The notes under the pieces: generated by a model | Databases searched by the model: none | Seen by the model: the letters and a program-made list of their open reading frames with translations, nothing else | What the model was told of the DNA's origin: nothing | Source: Erythrobacteraceae bacterium | GTDB taxonomy: Bacteria > Pseudomonadota > Alphaproteobacteria > Sphingomonadales > Sphingomonadaceae | Length of the DNA stretch: 64,000 bases | Assembly (NCBI GenBank): GCA_027489065.1 | Contig: JAIYAM010000008.1 | Span: forward strand, 1-64,000 | Direction: 5' to 3' | In this document: positions 18,003-26,368 of the stretch, in pieces | How the letters are laid out: the number at the start of each line of letters is the position of its first letter | Position numbering within the stretch: the stretch's first letter is position 1 | Position numbers and translations under genes: made by a program

Positions 18003-19712
18003 ATGGCACGCATTCACACCGCGCTCGGCGCATTGCTGGCTGGCACACTCGCGCTCGCCGGGTGCAACAATCCGCCCGAGGTCGCCAGCGCCAGCGCCGC
18101 GCTCGACATTCCTGACGTCCCGGCGGGGCAAATCTCCGAGGCGACCATGAAGGATGCGGTGCGCATCCTGTCGAGCGATGCCTTCGAAGGCCGCGCGCCC
18201 GGGTCGGCCGGCGAAGAGAAGACGGTCGCCTACCTCACCGAGAGGTTCAAGGCAGCCGGGCTCAAGCCGGGCAACAACGGTTCGTGGGTGCAGGACGTGC
18301 CGCTGGTGGAGATCACCGGCAAGGACTACGCGCCGTTGACCATCACCGGGGCCAAGGCCGGTGGTGCTCTCAGCTTCGACTTCGCCAAGGACTGGGTCGG
18401 GGTGACCTACCGCGAACAGGCCCAGACGACGCTCAAGGACAGCGAGCTGGTGTTCGTCGGCTACGGCATCAACGCTCCCGAACGCGGGTGGAACGACTAC
18501 GCCGGGCTCGATGTGAAGGGCAAGACGGTGGTGATCCTCGTCAACGATCCCGACTGGCAGACCCCCGGGCTGGAAGGCACTTTCAACGGCAAGGCGATGA
18601 CCTATTACGGGCGCTGGACCTACAAGTTCGAGGAGGCCGGCCGGCAGGGGGCGGCGGGCGCGCTGATCGTCCACCAGACCGAGCCTGCCGCCTATGGCTG
18701 GAACGTCGTCGAAAGCTCGTGGACCGGTCCGCAGGCCTATGCCCAGCGCGGGCCGAACGCTCCGCCGCTCACGCAGATGAACGGCTGGGTGACCGAGGCT
18801 TCGGCGCGCAAGCTGTTGAGCGCGGCAGGGCAGGACTTGGACGCGCTCGTCAAGGCCGCGCAGGTCAAGGGCTTCAAGCCCGTGCCGCTCGGCCTCCAGC
18901 TGTCGACCAGCTTCGCGAGCGACGTCCGCAGCTTCAAGTCGCGCAATGTGATCGGGATGCTGCCGGGCACCGAGAAGCCCGACGAATACGTGTTCCACAC
19001 CGCGCACTGGGATCACCTCGGGCGCTGCACCCCGGCGCCGGACGGAGACGACATCTGCAACGGCGCGATCGACAATGCCACGGGCACGGCGGCGCTGGTT
19101 GCGCTCGCCGAAGCCAACGTCAAGGCCGGTCCGCCGCCCCGCACGCTTGTGTTCATGGCGGTGACGGCGGAGGAATCCGGCCTGCTCGGCGCGGACTACT
19201 ATGCGCAGAACCCGGTGTTCCCGCTCGCCCAAACCGTCGGCGGGGTGAACATGGACGCGTTGCAGATGGCGGGGCCAGCGAGGGACGTGACCGTAGTCGG
19301 CCTCGGCAAGTCGGACCTCGACCGCTTTCTCGCGACGGCGCTCAAGGCTGACGGCAGGACGATCACCCCCGACGCGAAACCCGAGGCGGGCTACTACTAC
19401 CGGTCCGACCACTTCGCCTTCGCCAAGCGCGGCGTGCCGATGCTCTACATCGACGCCGGCGAGGACCTCGTGAACGGCGGGCGCGCGGCCGGGGCGGCGG
19501 TCGCGAAGGACTATACCGAGAAGCGCTACCACGGTCCCAAGGACGAATATGATCCGACCTGGGACTGGTCGGGCGTGATGGCCGATCTGCAGCTCTACTA
19601 CCGCCTCGGCCGGATGATGGCGACAAGCACCAGCTGGCCGAACTGGGTCCCGGGCGACGAGTTCCGCGCCATTCGCGACACCAGCTGCGCGGCTGGCGCA
19701 AAGGGCTGCTGA
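18003..19712 (+). CDS. M28-family metallopeptidase lipoprotein
   Basis: Exported peptidase of 569 residues. A lipoprotein signal is clear: hydrophobic core then LALAGC with the lipidated Cys at 21. A PA-type insert lies around residues 150-280 and the M28 catalytic domain follows. Zinc-site motifs are HTAHWDHLG, GAIDNATGTAALVAL, TAEESGLLGADYY and YRSDHFAFAKRGVPML. These enzymes release N-terminal amino acids or act on dipeptides. The ATG at 18003 has GGGAGAG upstream. It is followed after 8 bases by an agmatine deiminase family gene, so the two are probably co-transcribed. Confidence 0.93.
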   Translation: MARIHTALGALLAGTLALAGCNNPPEVASASAALDIPDVPAGQISEATMKDAVRILSSDAFEGRAPGSAGEEKTVAYLTERFKAAGLKPGNNGSWVQDVPLVEITGKDYAPLTITGAKAGGALSFDFAKDWVGVTYREQAQTTLKDSELVFVGYGINAPERGWNDYAGLDVKGKTVVILVNDPDWQTPGLEGTFNGKAMTYYGRWTYKFEEAGRQGAAGALIVHQTEPAAYGWNVVESSWTGPQAYAQRGPNAPPLTQMNGWVTEASARKLLSAAGQDLDALVKAAQVKGFKPVPLGLQLSTSFASDVRSFKSRNVIGMLPGTEKPDEYVFHTAHWDHLGRCTPAPDGDDICNGAIDNATGTAALVALAEANVKAGPPPRTLVFMAVTAEESGLLGADYYAQNPVFPLAQTVGGVNMDALQMAGPARDVTVVGLGKSDLDRFLATALKADGRTITPDAKPEAGYYYRSDHFAFAKRGVPMLYIDAGEDLVNGGRAAGAAVAKDYTEKRYHGPKDEYDPTWDWSGVMADLQLYYRLGRMMATSTSWPNWVPGDEFRAIRDTSCAAGAKGC

Positions 19713-19720
19713 CCTTAGCC

Positions 19721-20710
19721 ATGTCGATGATCATGCCGCCGGAGTGGGCGCCGCAGGACTGGATCTGGATCGGCTTTCCGCACCTCGACGAGGAGTGGCC
19801 GGGCTGGCTCGAGCCCGCGCAGGAGCAGATGGCGGATTTTGCCAGCGCCGTCGCGGAGAGCGGGCAGGAGGTCCGCCTGCTGGTGCGTGACGAGGCCAAC
19901 GCGGCCCGCGCACGCCAGCTCGTGAGTGAGAAGGTGACGCTCGAGCAACGGGTCTACGGCGATGTCTGGCTGCGCGACACCGGGCCGCTGGTGGTGCACG
20001 AGGAGCAGGGCCGCACCGCCCGCAGGTTCGGCTTCAACGGCTGGGGCGGCAAGTACCTGATGCCGGGCGACATGGAGATCGGCGCCGAGTTGGCGCGTGA
20101 TGCGGGGCTAACGATCGAGACGGCCGCGATGATCCTTGAGGGCGGGGCGGTGGACGGCGACGGCACGGGCCTGGTGGCGACCACCGAGCAGTGCCTCCTC
20201 AACCCCAACCGCAACCCACAGATGAGCCGGGCCGAGATCGAAGCGGAGCTCGCCGCAAGGCTCGGCTTCACCCGCGTTCTGTGGCTCGGCGAGGGGCTCG
20301 TCAACGACCATACCGACGGCCATGTCGACAACCTCGCGCGCTTCGTGGCGCCGAACCGGCTCGTTGTGCCCGAAGCCACCGGCAAGGACGATCCCAACGC
20401 CGCGATCTACGCCGATGCCGCGGCGCGCGCGGTTGCCGCCGGTGTGGAGGTGGTGCGCATCCCCTCGCCCGGACGGATCGAGCGCGATGGCCGCGTGGAG
20501 CCTGCCAGCTACGTGAACTTCGCGATCACCTCGCACCTCGTCGTGGTCCCAACCTTCGGTTCGCCCCACGATGCCGAGGGTGTCGCCGCAATCGCCGCGC
20601 TGTTCCCTGACCGGGATTGCATCGGCCTGCCCGGCGATGCGGTGCTGGCCGGCGGCGGGGGCTTCCACTGCGCCAGCCAGCAGATGCCGGCGCCGAGGCA
20701 CACAAGTTAA
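19721..20710 (+). CDS. agmatine deiminase family protein
   Basis: Guanidino-group hydrolase of the peptidyl-arginine/agmatine deiminase (PAD_porph) family, which converts agmatine to N-carbamoylputrescine in polyamine metabolism. The 329-residue chain has YGDVWLRDTGPL, FNGWGGK, LEGGAVDGDG, VNDHTDGHVDNLARF and the catalytic cysteine (about residue 317) in GGGFHCASQQMP. This is the short cytoplasmic form with no signal peptide. It lies 8 bases after the M28 peptidase gene, so arginine-derived amines from peptide breakdown may be its substrate; that is speculation. Confidence 0.92.
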   Translation: MSMIMPPEWAPQDWIWIGFPHLDEEWPGWLEPAQEQMADFASAVAESGQEVRLLVRDEANAARARQLVSEKVTLEQRVYGDVWLRDTGPLVVHEEQGRTARRFGFNGWGGKYLMPGDMEIGAELARDAGLTIETAAMILEGGAVDGDGTGLVATTEQCLLNPNRNPQMSRAEIEAELAARLGFTRVLWLGEGLVNDHTDGHVDNLARFVAPNRLVVPEATGKDDPNAAIYADAAARAVAAGVEVVRIPSPGRIERDGRVEPASYVNFAITSHLVVVPTFGSPHDAEGVAAIAALFPDRDCIGLPGDAVLAGGGGFHCASQQMPAPRHTS

Positions 20711-20745
20711 CACTTCGTTAGGGATTTGCGGCCAGAGTGCGGAGC

Positions 20746-20880
20746 ATGAACCGCGCTCTTGCTCTGGCCCTGCCGCTTGCCGCCGCCAACCGCTTCGATG
20801 CGGCCGAGGTGCTGCGCCAGCTGGTGGTGATCGGCTGCGCGGTGTCGCTGATCCTCGCGGGCCGCGCGCTGCCGTTCTGA
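20746..20880 (+). CDS. possible 44-residue small membrane protein
   Basis: A short open frame starts at ATG 20746 and ends at TGA 20880. It encodes 44 residues with one hydrophobic segment (LRQLVVIGCAVSLILAG) preceded by an amphipathic start MNRALALALPLAAANRF. A GGAG lies directly upstream of the start, too close to be an ideal ribosome site. It sits between the deiminase and DUF1223 genes on the same strand, and a 9-bp GC-rich hairpin follows at 20889-20910. Similar tiny hydrophobic reading frames arise by chance in GC-rich DNA, so the call is tentative. Confidence 0.4.
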   Translation: MNRALALALPLAAANRFDAAEVLRQLVVIGCAVSLILAGRALPF

Positions 20881-20946
20881 CCTGCAAGGGTAACCGGACG
20901 CCCGGTTGCCGCGAACCCATCCTCGATCGCGAACGAGGATGACCCC

Positions 20947-21729
20947 ATGACCATCAGCCGCCCGCTCATTGCCACCCTCGGCACTCTTGCCGTGCTTGGT
21001 GCCGCCAGTCTTGGCCTTTCGCAGGGTGCGCCAGCCGCCGCGCCGCACAGCGCGCCTGCCATCGCCGTGTCGGGCGAGCCGGTGCTGCTCGAGCTGTTCA
21101 CCAGTCAGGGCTGCTCCTCCTGCCCGCCCGCCGATGCACTGGCCGAGAGGCTTGCCGCCAATCCCGATCTCGTCGTCATCGCACGGCCCGTGACCTATTG
21201 GGACCGGCTCGGGTGGAAGGATACGCTGGCCCGCGAGGAAAACACCGTGCTTCAGCAGGATTACGCGCGCCGGGGGCTGGCGGGCCGCAACGGGGTCTAC
21301 ACGCCGCAGCTGGTGGTGGACGGGGCCTATGGCGTCGTCGGCTCGCGCGCGGATGAAGTCGCTGCCGGAGTGAAGACCTATGGCAGCACAAGCGATGCCG
21401 CGATCCGCGTGACGCCGGGCGCGGGCGGGGGCTACGCGGTGAACCTCTCGGGCACGGGCGCCGCCGACGGTGGGGGCAAGGCCGAGCTGGTGCTGCTGGC
21501 GGTCACCCGCAAGGTCACGGTCGGGATCGGCAACGGCGAGAACGGCGGGCGCCGCGTCACCTATCCCAACGTGCTGCGCGCACAGGCCAAGGTCGCCGAC
21601 TGGGCGGGCGGGAGCGCGCGCCTTGCGCTCGCCGCCAGCCGGCTCAAGGTGCCGGGCGCTGATCGCTATGCGCTCGTCCTGCGTCAGCCCGGCGGTGGCA
21701 AGGTGCTCGCCGCGCGCTGGATCGCCTAA
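20947..21729 (+). CDS. exported DUF1223 thioredoxin-fold protein
   Basis: Secreted protein of 260 residues. An N-terminal signal or anchor segment (IATLGTLAVLGAASLGLSQG) is followed by a DUF1223 domain with VLLELFTSQGCSSCPPADAL; C56 and C59 form a thioredoxin-like CxxC. Further conserved blocks are VTYWDRLGWKDTLA and GVYTPQLVVDG. The family's role is not established; a periplasmic thiol-redox function is likely. The ribosome site GAGGA (20935-20939) lies in the right arm of a small hairpin (20921-20938), which could modulate translation slightly. Confidence 0.88.
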   Translation: MTISRPLIATLGTLAVLGAASLGLSQGAPAAAPHSAPAIAVSGEPVLLELFTSQGCSSCPPADALAERLAANPDLVVIARPVTYWDRLGWKDTLAREENTVLQQDYARRGLAGRNGVYTPQLVVDGAYGVVGSRADEVAAGVKTYGSTSDAAIRVTPGAGGGYAVNLSGTGAADGGGKAELVLLAVTRKVTVGIGNGENGGRRVTYPNVLRAQAKVADWAGGSARLALAASRLKVPGADRYALVLRQPGGGKVLAARWIA

Positions 21730-21741
21730 GCCCGCGCCGCC

Positions 21742-23736
21742 TTACGCCAGATCGGGCGGGGTGGCCTCACTCTTGAGCATCGCGATGGCCTCGGCCAGCG
21801 GCATCACCTTCTGGTGCTCCGCGCCCAGCGTGCGGACGGCGACGGTGCCCTCCTCGGCCTCGCGCTTGCCGACCACCAGCAGCTGCGGAACCTTGGCCAG
21901 CGAGTGTTCGCGGACCTTGTAGTTGATCTTCTCGTTGCGGGTGTCGGTCTCGACCCGGATCCCGGCGGCGCGCAGTTGGGCGGCCACGTCCTCGGCATAG
22001 GGGTCCGCATCGGAAACGATCGTCGCCACCACTGCCTGCACCGGCGCGAGCCACGCTGGCAGGCGTCCGGCGAAGTGCTCGATCAGGATGCCGATGAAGC
22101 GTTCATAGCTTCCGAAGATCGCGCGGTGGAGCATCACCGGGCGGTGCTTCTCGCCGTCCTCGCCGATGTAGTTGGCGTCCAGACGCTCGGGCAGCACACG
22201 GTCCGACTGGATCGTGCCGACCTGCCAGGTCCGCCCGATCGCGTCGGTGAGGTGCCATTCGAGCTTGGGCGCATAGAACGCGCCTTCGCCCGGAAGCTCC
22301 TCGCACTCGAGACCGTTCGCCGCGACCGCATCGCGCAGTTCCTGCTCGGCCTTGTCCCAATCCGCGTCCGAACCGAACCGCTTTTCGGGGCGCAGGGCGA
22401 GCTTGATGTCATAGGTGAAGCCGAAATCGCGATAGACCTGGTCGGCGAGCGCGATGAAGGCCTGCACCTCGGCGACCACCTGGCTTTCGGTGCAGAAGAT
22501 GTGCGCGTCGTCCTGCGTGAACTGGCGCACGCGCATCAGCCCGTGGAGCGCGCCGTGGGGTTCATTGCGGTGGCAGCAGCCCATCTCGCCCAGCCGGATC
22601 GGCAGATCGCGGTACGAGGTGATGCCCTGCTTGAAGACCATGACATGCGCCGGGCAGTTCATCGGCTTGATCGCCAGCCACTCGGCGTCGTCCGCCACCT
22701 TGGGGGACGCCGCGCCGCTTTCCTCATCCACATCCGGCACGATGTCCGGGACGGCGAACATGTTCTGCGCGTACTTCCCCCAATGGCCCGACTGGGTCCA
22801 CTGGCGCACGTCCATCAGCTGCGGGGTCTTGATCTCGCGGTAGCCCGCGCCGTCCATCTTGCGGCGCATATAGGCCTCCAGCTCGCGCCAGATGCGGTAG
22901 CCCTTGGGGTGCCAGAAGACCGAGCCGTGGGCCTCTTCCTGCAAGTGGAACAGGTCCATCTCGCGGCCCAGCTTGCGGTGATCGCGCTTGGCGGCTTCTT
23001 CGAGGCGCGTCAGATGCGCCTGAAGCTGCTTCTTGTTGAGCCAGCCGGTGCCGTAGATGCGCGTCAGCTGCGCATTGTTCTGGTCGCCGCGCCAATAGGC
23101 TCCGGCGACGCGCATCAGCTTGAAGGCGTCGGGATCGAGTTTGCCGGTGGAGGGCAGGTGCGGGCCGCGGCACATGTCGAGCCAGTCATTGCCGCTCCAG
23201 TAAACCGTCAGCTCCTCGCCCTCGGGCAGTTCCTTGGCCCACTCGGCCTTGAAGGTCTCGCCCTCGCCCGCCCACTTGGCGATGAGGTCTTCGCGGCTCC
23301 ACACTTCGCGGCGCAGCGGCTTGTCCGCGCGGATGAGCTCGCGCATCTTGTCCTCGATGGCGGGGAGGTCGTCCATGCTGAACGGCTCGCGGCTTTCGGG
23401 CGCCTTCACGTCATAGTAGAACCCGTCGTCGGTTGAAGGGCCGAAGGTGATCTGCGTGCCGGGCCACAGCGCCTGCACCGCCTCGGCGAGGATGTGGGCA
23501 TAGTCGTGACGCGCGAGTTCCAGCGCATCGGCCTCGTCGCGCGCCGTGACCAGCGCCAGCTCGGCATCACCCTCGAAGGGACGGGCGAGGTCGCGCAGTT
23601 CGCCGTTCACCCGCGCGGCGAGCGCCGCCTTGGCGAGGCCGGGGCCGATCGCGGCGGCGATGTCCGCGGGGGTCGAGCCCTGCGGCACTTCGCGCACCGA
23701 TCCGTCGGGCAGGCTGATCTTGAGCAGTTCGGTCAT
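21742..23736 (-). CDS. thrS: threonine-tRNA ligase
   Basis: Class II aminoacyl-tRNA synthetase charging tRNA-Thr. The chain has 664 residues with a normal four-part layout: N-terminal TGS domain (about 1-63), editing domain with [11 protein letters not shown] and [11 protein letters not shown], catalytic core, and anticodon-binding domain from about 560. The zinc ligands Cys, His, His are in [19 protein letters not shown] and [13 protein letters not shown]. Motif 2 arginine is in [10 protein letters not shown] 24-residue threonine-rich leader peptide with alternative hairpins lies 128 bases upstream, so expression is probably controlled by attenuation in response to charged tRNA-Thr. Confidence 0.97.
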   Translation of the reverse strand: MTELLKISLPDGSVREVPQGSTPADIAAAIGPGLAKAALAARVNGELRDLARPFEGDAELALVTARDEADALELARHDYAHILAEAVQALWPGTQITFGPSTDDGFYYDVKAPESREPFSMDDLPAIEDKMRELIRADKPLRREVWSREDLIAKWAGEGETFKAEWAKELPEGEELTVYWSGNDWLDMCRGPHLPSTGKLDPDAFKLMRVAGAYWRGDQNNAQLTRIYGTGWLNKKQLQAHLTRLEEAAKRDHRKLGREMDLFHLQEEAHGSVFWHPKGYRIWRELEAYMRRKMDGAGYREIKTPQLMDVRQWTQSGHWGKYAQNMFAVPDIVPDVDEESGAASPKVADDAEWLAIKPMNCPAHVMVFKQGITSYRDLPIRLGEMGCCHRNEPHGALHGLMRVRQFTQDDAHIFCTESQVVAEVQAFIALADQVYRDFGFTYDIKLALRPEKRFGSDADWDKAEQELRDAVAANGLECEELPGEGAFYAPKLEWHLTDAIGRTWQVGTIQSDRVLPERLDANYIGEDGEKHRPVMLHRAIFGSYERFIGILIEHFAGRLPAWLAPVQAVVATIVSDADPYAEDVAAQLRAAGIRVETDTRNEKINYKVREHSLAKVPQLLVVGKREAEEGTVAVRTLGAEHQKVMPLAEAIAMLKSEATPPDLA

Positions 23737-23831
23737 CGTTGCGGGTCCGTCTCGTTTGGGCGGCCCTTAGGACAAAGGGCAGCGCACCGGAAGAGCGGTG
23801 TTGTGCGTGAACCGGTCTGGGGAGAACACCG

Positions 23832-23854
23832 CGCCGCCCCGGACCGGGCGGCGG
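23832..23854 (-). promoter_or_regulatory. attenuator hairpin before thrS
   Basis: On the minus strand CCGCCGCCC (23854-23846) pairs with GGGCGGCG (23839-23832) around a short loop. The same first arm is perfectly complementary to GGGCGGCGG inside the leader peptide gene (23885-23877), so two folds exclude each other. The U-tract after the hairpin is poor (GGTGTTCT), so termination may need Rho or the switch may act in another way. Confidence 0.6.
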
Positions 23855-23864
23855 ATGGCAGGTG

Positions 23865-23939
23865 TCAGCCCGCGCGCCGCCGCCCCCGGATGGTAGTCCG
23901 GGTCGTGGTCGTGCGGGTGATGGTGAACAGCTTGTCCAT
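23865..23939 (-). CDS. threonine-rich leader peptide of thrS
   Basis: A 24-residue open frame from ATG 23939 to TGA 23865. Eight of 24 residues are threonine: residues 6 and 8, a run of four at 10-13, and a pair at 15-16, embedded as RTTTTRTT. The C-terminal part is Arg/Gly-rich and its codons 19-21 (GGG CGG CGG) are the alternative pairing partner of the attenuator stem. It is followed by the hairpin and then thrS. The design is that of classic ribosome-mediated attenuation, with Thr-tRNA shortage stalling the ribosome and freeing the anti-terminator. A separate hairpin, CGGACG-ccta-CGTCCG, lies just 5' of the start (23960-23945). Confidence 0.75.
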   Translation of the reverse strand: MDKLFTITRTTTTRTTIRGRRRAG

Positions 23940-24035
23940 TGCGGCGGACGTAGGCGTCCGAGAGCAAAATGTCACGCGCAAGTTGATAAGACAGGCGGTG
24001 GGGAGGGCTTCTCACGCCGTCAATGGAAAGCTACC

Positions 24036-24064
24036 TTGACACCGCCTTAGCCCATAAGTAAAGT
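24036..24064 (+). promoter_or_regulatory. sigma-70 promoter of membrane protein/XRE/hydrolase operon
   Basis: TTGACA (24036-24041), 17-bp spacer, TAAAGT (24059-24064). The -35 box is perfect and the -10 box good. The predicted transcript starts about 20-25 bases before the ATG at 24095, so the leader is short. Confidence 0.7.
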
Positions 24065-24094
24065 ATCCTTGTCATTATGCCAAAGGAGCTTTCC

Positions 24095-24517
24095 ATGCCG
24101 TCCAACACATCCCCGGCGATGCGACGCTACATCCGGCGGCTCGCTGTGTGCATGTCGGTCTATGTCGTGCTGATCTTCGCGGCCGGGTACGTGTTCCGCC
24201 ATGCTCCGCCCGAGGGCGCGCTCGCCTGGGCCGTCGCGGTGCTCCCCGCGCTCCCGATCCTCGGCACCTTCTGGACGATCTTCCGCCTGCTCGCCGAGGA
24301 GACCGACGAATACCTGCGCCTGATGTTCGTCCGCCAGGCGCTGTTCGCCACCGCCTTCTGCCTCAGCATCATGACGGTCTGGGAGTTCCTCCAGAACTAC
24401 GAGATCCTCCCTCCCGGCAACGGCGGCTTCGGCGCGGCGTTCTTCTGGTTCATGGGCCTCGGCATCGGCGGGCTGTGGAACGCGCTCACCAACCGCGATG
24501 CGGGCGAGGAGGCATGA
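24095..24517 (+). CDS. small four-helix membrane protein
   Basis: Inner-membrane protein of 140 residues with four predicted transmembrane helices: about VCMSVYVVLIFAAGYVF, ALAWAVAVLPALPILGTFW, QALFATAFCLSIMTVWEFL and AAFFWFMGLGIGGLW. A charged cytoplasmic loop with ETDEYLRLMFVRQ is conserved-looking. I do not recognise a named function. The start at 24095 is chosen because AAAGGAG lies 8 bases upstream; the in-frame ATG at 24077 precedes that site. The stop overlaps the XRE regulator start (ATGA). Small membrane proteins paired with such compact XRE regulators are common. Confidence 0.85.
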   Translation: MPSNTSPAMRRYIRRLAVCMSVYVVLIFAAGYVFRHAPPEGALAWAVAVLPALPILGTFWTIFRLLAEETDEYLRLMFVRQALFATAFCLSIMTVWEFLQNYEILPPGNGGFGAAFFWFMGLGIGGLWNALTNRDAGEEA

Positions 24518-24717
24518 ACAACCGCCTCCGCGTGTTGCGGGCCGAACACGGCTGGAGCCAGCAGGACCTTGCCGACCGGCTCGGCGTCTCCCGCCAGAGC
24601 GTCAACGCCATCGAGAAGGGCCGCTACGACCCCTCGCTCCCGCTCGCCTTTTCCATCGCCGACGTGTTCGGCCTGCCCATCGAGGCGATCTTTCTGAAAG
24701 ACGGAGACCCGCAATGA
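24514..24717 (+). CDS. compact XRE-family transcriptional regulator
   Basis: DNA-binding protein of 67 residues consisting almost only of a Cro/CI helix-turn-helix: MNNRLRVLRAEHGWSQQDLA, RLGVSRQSVNAIEKGRYDPS and PLAFSIADVFGLPIEAIF. It belongs to the short YozG-like group that usually accompanies a small membrane protein gene. Both ends overlap neighbours by ATGA, implying translational coupling with the membrane protein and the hydrolase. It may autoregulate the promoter at 24036. Confidence 0.93.
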   Translation: MNNRLRVLRAEHGWSQQDLADRLGVSRQSVNAIEKGRYDPSLPLAFSIADVFGLPIEAIFLKDGDPQ

Positions 24718-25580
24718 CTTTGGCCATGACCCGCGCCATCCTTGCCGCCCTCGCCGCGCTGCTCCTTCCCGCCGCTGCGCTCGCGCAGGAGCCCTGCCCG
24801 CCCTTCGAGGTGGTCGGCTCCGGCCCCGATCTCGTGCTCGTCCCGGGCCTCGGTTCCTCGCCGGAGACGTGGGATCTCGTGAAGGCGAGCCTTGCCAAGG
24901 ATTACCGCCTCCACCTCGTCCATGTCGCTGGGTTCGCCGGCCGGCCCGCGAACGGCGATCCCGCCACGCTCCTCGAGCGCACCGAGGCCGAGATCATCCG
25001 TCATCTCGATTGCCGGAAGGTCAAAAGCGCCGCCTATGCGGGGCATTCGATGGGCGGCTTCCTCGGGCTGATGCTCGCCGCCGACCACCCCGACCGGATT
25101 TCCCGCGTCGTGGTGGTGGATTCGCTTCCCTTCTTCCCGCTGATCTACAGTCCCGCCGCCACACCCGCCCTCGCCGCGCCGCAAGCCGAGGCGATGCGCG
25201 CGCAGATCATGGCGCAGGACGATGCGGGCTTTGCCGCGAGCCAGCGCGGCGGGGTGCGGTCACTGGTGCAGAGCCCCGCCTGGCAGGAGAAGGTCGCCGG
25301 CTGGACGATCCTCAGCGACCGCGCCAGCTTCGCCGCCGCCATCCACGCGCTGATGACCACCGACCTGCGCCCGCGCCTTGGCGGGGTGAAAGCCCCGGTC
25401 CGGGTGATCGCCGCTGCGAACGCCTTTGCGCCGCGCGCACGCATCGAGCCGCTCTACACCGCCGCCTATGCCGGCCTTCCCGACATGAAGCTGACCGTGA
25501 TCGACGACAGCTACCATTTCATCATGTTTGACCAGCCCGAGGCCTTCGAGAAAGCACTGAGGGAGGCGCTGAAGGACTAG
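24714..25580 (+). CDS. exported alpha/beta hydrolase
   Basis: Predicted periplasmic alpha/beta-hydrolase of 288 residues. A signal peptide (AILAALAALLLPAAALAQ) ends near residue 25. The fold markers are VLVPGLGSSPETWD, the nucleophile elbow AGHSMGGFLGLMLA with catalytic Ser, and a C-terminal His in DDSYHFIMFDQPEAF. Substrate unknown; esterase or lipase activity is likely. It is the third gene of a tightly overlapping operon with the membrane protein and XRE regulator; the ATG at 24714 overlaps the regulator's stop. Confidence 0.9.
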   Translation: MTLAMTRAILAALAALLLPAAALAQEPCPPFEVVGSGPDLVLVPGLGSSPETWDLVKASLAKDYRLHLVHVAGFAGRPANGDPATLLERTEAEIIRHLDCRKVKSAAYAGHSMGGFLGLMLAADHPDRISRVVVVDSLPFFPLIYSPAATPALAAPQAEAMRAQIMAQDDAGFAASQRGGVRSLVQSPAWQEKVAGWTILSDRASFAAAIHALMTTDLRPRLGGVKAPVRVIAAANAFAPRARIEPLYTAAYAGLPDMKLTVIDDSYHFIMFDQPEAFEKALREALKD

Positions 25581-25594
25581 GACAGGCGCAGCCC

Positions 25595-26272
25595 CTAGTT
25601 GTCGCCCCAGCCCCCGTCTTCGTGGGTCTTGCTGAAGTCGATGGGGCGCTGCGGCTTGGCGGAGGTCATCGGCTTGGTGGAAGCTGTCGGCTTGCCGGAG
25701 ATGCCGTTTTCCGTGCGGGGATGGTCGGCCCGGCCGTAATAGTCGTCGTCCTCGACGCGCTTCACCTCCGCCGCGATGTTCTGCTGCATCGACATCTGCA
25801 TGTTGGCGAAGGCCTGCGGATTGGAGGCGACCGCCGCGGCCAGCTTGACCCCCACCACACGCTCGTCGAAGGCGCGGCCGTCGAGGGTCGAATCGACCTT
25901 CTCCGTCATGGCGATCTCGGCGACCTGGTTGAGGAAGGGGTCTTCTTCCAGCCCCATCAGCGCGCCGCCCTTGGTGAAGTCGAAGCTAACGTTCACCCGC
26001 GTGCCGGGGGCTTCGGGCGTCATGTGGGCGCGCACGTCGGCGATCCGCTGGCCGTCCATCATCAGGTCCCAGCGCACCACCGCCGGACCCCGGCTGCGCA
26101 GCACGAGGGTTGCCTGCGCGCCCTTGGATTCGGGCCCGAAGTTCAGCCCGGCCAGCCGGGATTCGACCGTCGCGTGGTCCATCGGATAATATTCGCCGCG
26201 GTCGAAGGCGCCGCTCACATAGGCTCCGCCGCCGAGCAACGTCGCACCGCCGACCATCAACATTCCACGCAT
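25595..26272 (-). CDS. unknown exported or membrane-anchored protein
   Basis: I do not recognise this 225-residue protein. It starts MRGMLMVGGATLLGGGAYVSGAF, a short hydrophobic segment that could be an anchor or uncleaved signal. A central beta-rich region (ATLVLRSRGPAVVRWDLMMDGQRIADVRAHM) is followed by a Lys/Pro/Thr-rich low-complexity tail with repeated KPTAS/KPMTSAKP. A GTG at 26284 is an alternative start; the ATG is preferred with GGGGGG upstream. It lies 96 bases downstream of phoD on the same strand, behind a perfect 8-bp inverted repeat. Its 3' end is convergent with the hydrolase operon. Confidence 0.75.
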   Translation of the reverse strand: MRGMLMVGGATLLGGGAYVSGAFDRGEYYPMDHATVESRLAGLNFGPESKGAQATLVLRSRGPAVVRWDLMMDGQRIADVRAHMTPEAPGTRVNVSFDFTKGGALMGLEEDPFLNQVAEIAMTEKVDSTLDGRAFDERVVGVKLAAAVASNPQAFANMQMSMQQNIAAEVKRVEDDDYYGRADHPRTENGISGKPTASTKPMTSAKPQRPIDFSKTHEDGGWGDN

Positions 26273-26283
26273 GGCGCCCCCCA

Positions 26284-26307
26284 CTCTGCACGAACACGTG
26301 TGCAGAG
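26284..26307. promoter_or_regulatory. inverted repeat upstream of unknown gene
   Basis: CTCTGCAC and GTGCAGAG are perfect 8-bp inverted arms separated by 8 bp, ending 12 bases before the ATG at 26272. It could be an operator or an RNA hairpin close to the ribosome site. A separate hairpin (26333-26360) with arms GCTTG/CAAGC and CGCGCT/AGCGCG lies just past the phoD stop, but has no T-run. Confidence 0.4.
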
Positions 26308-26368
26308 GATAAGCGGCAGTGCTTAACGCTTTGCTTGTTCGCGCTCGAAGCGCGGCAAGCAGGGTCGC

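Noticed and set aside
23767..24015. 82-codon minus-strand reading frame overlapping the thrS leader region
   Set aside because: It runs in another frame through the leader peptide and attenuator, has an unstructured His/Arg/Pro-rich sequence and no ribosome site; the Thr-rich short frame explains the region better.
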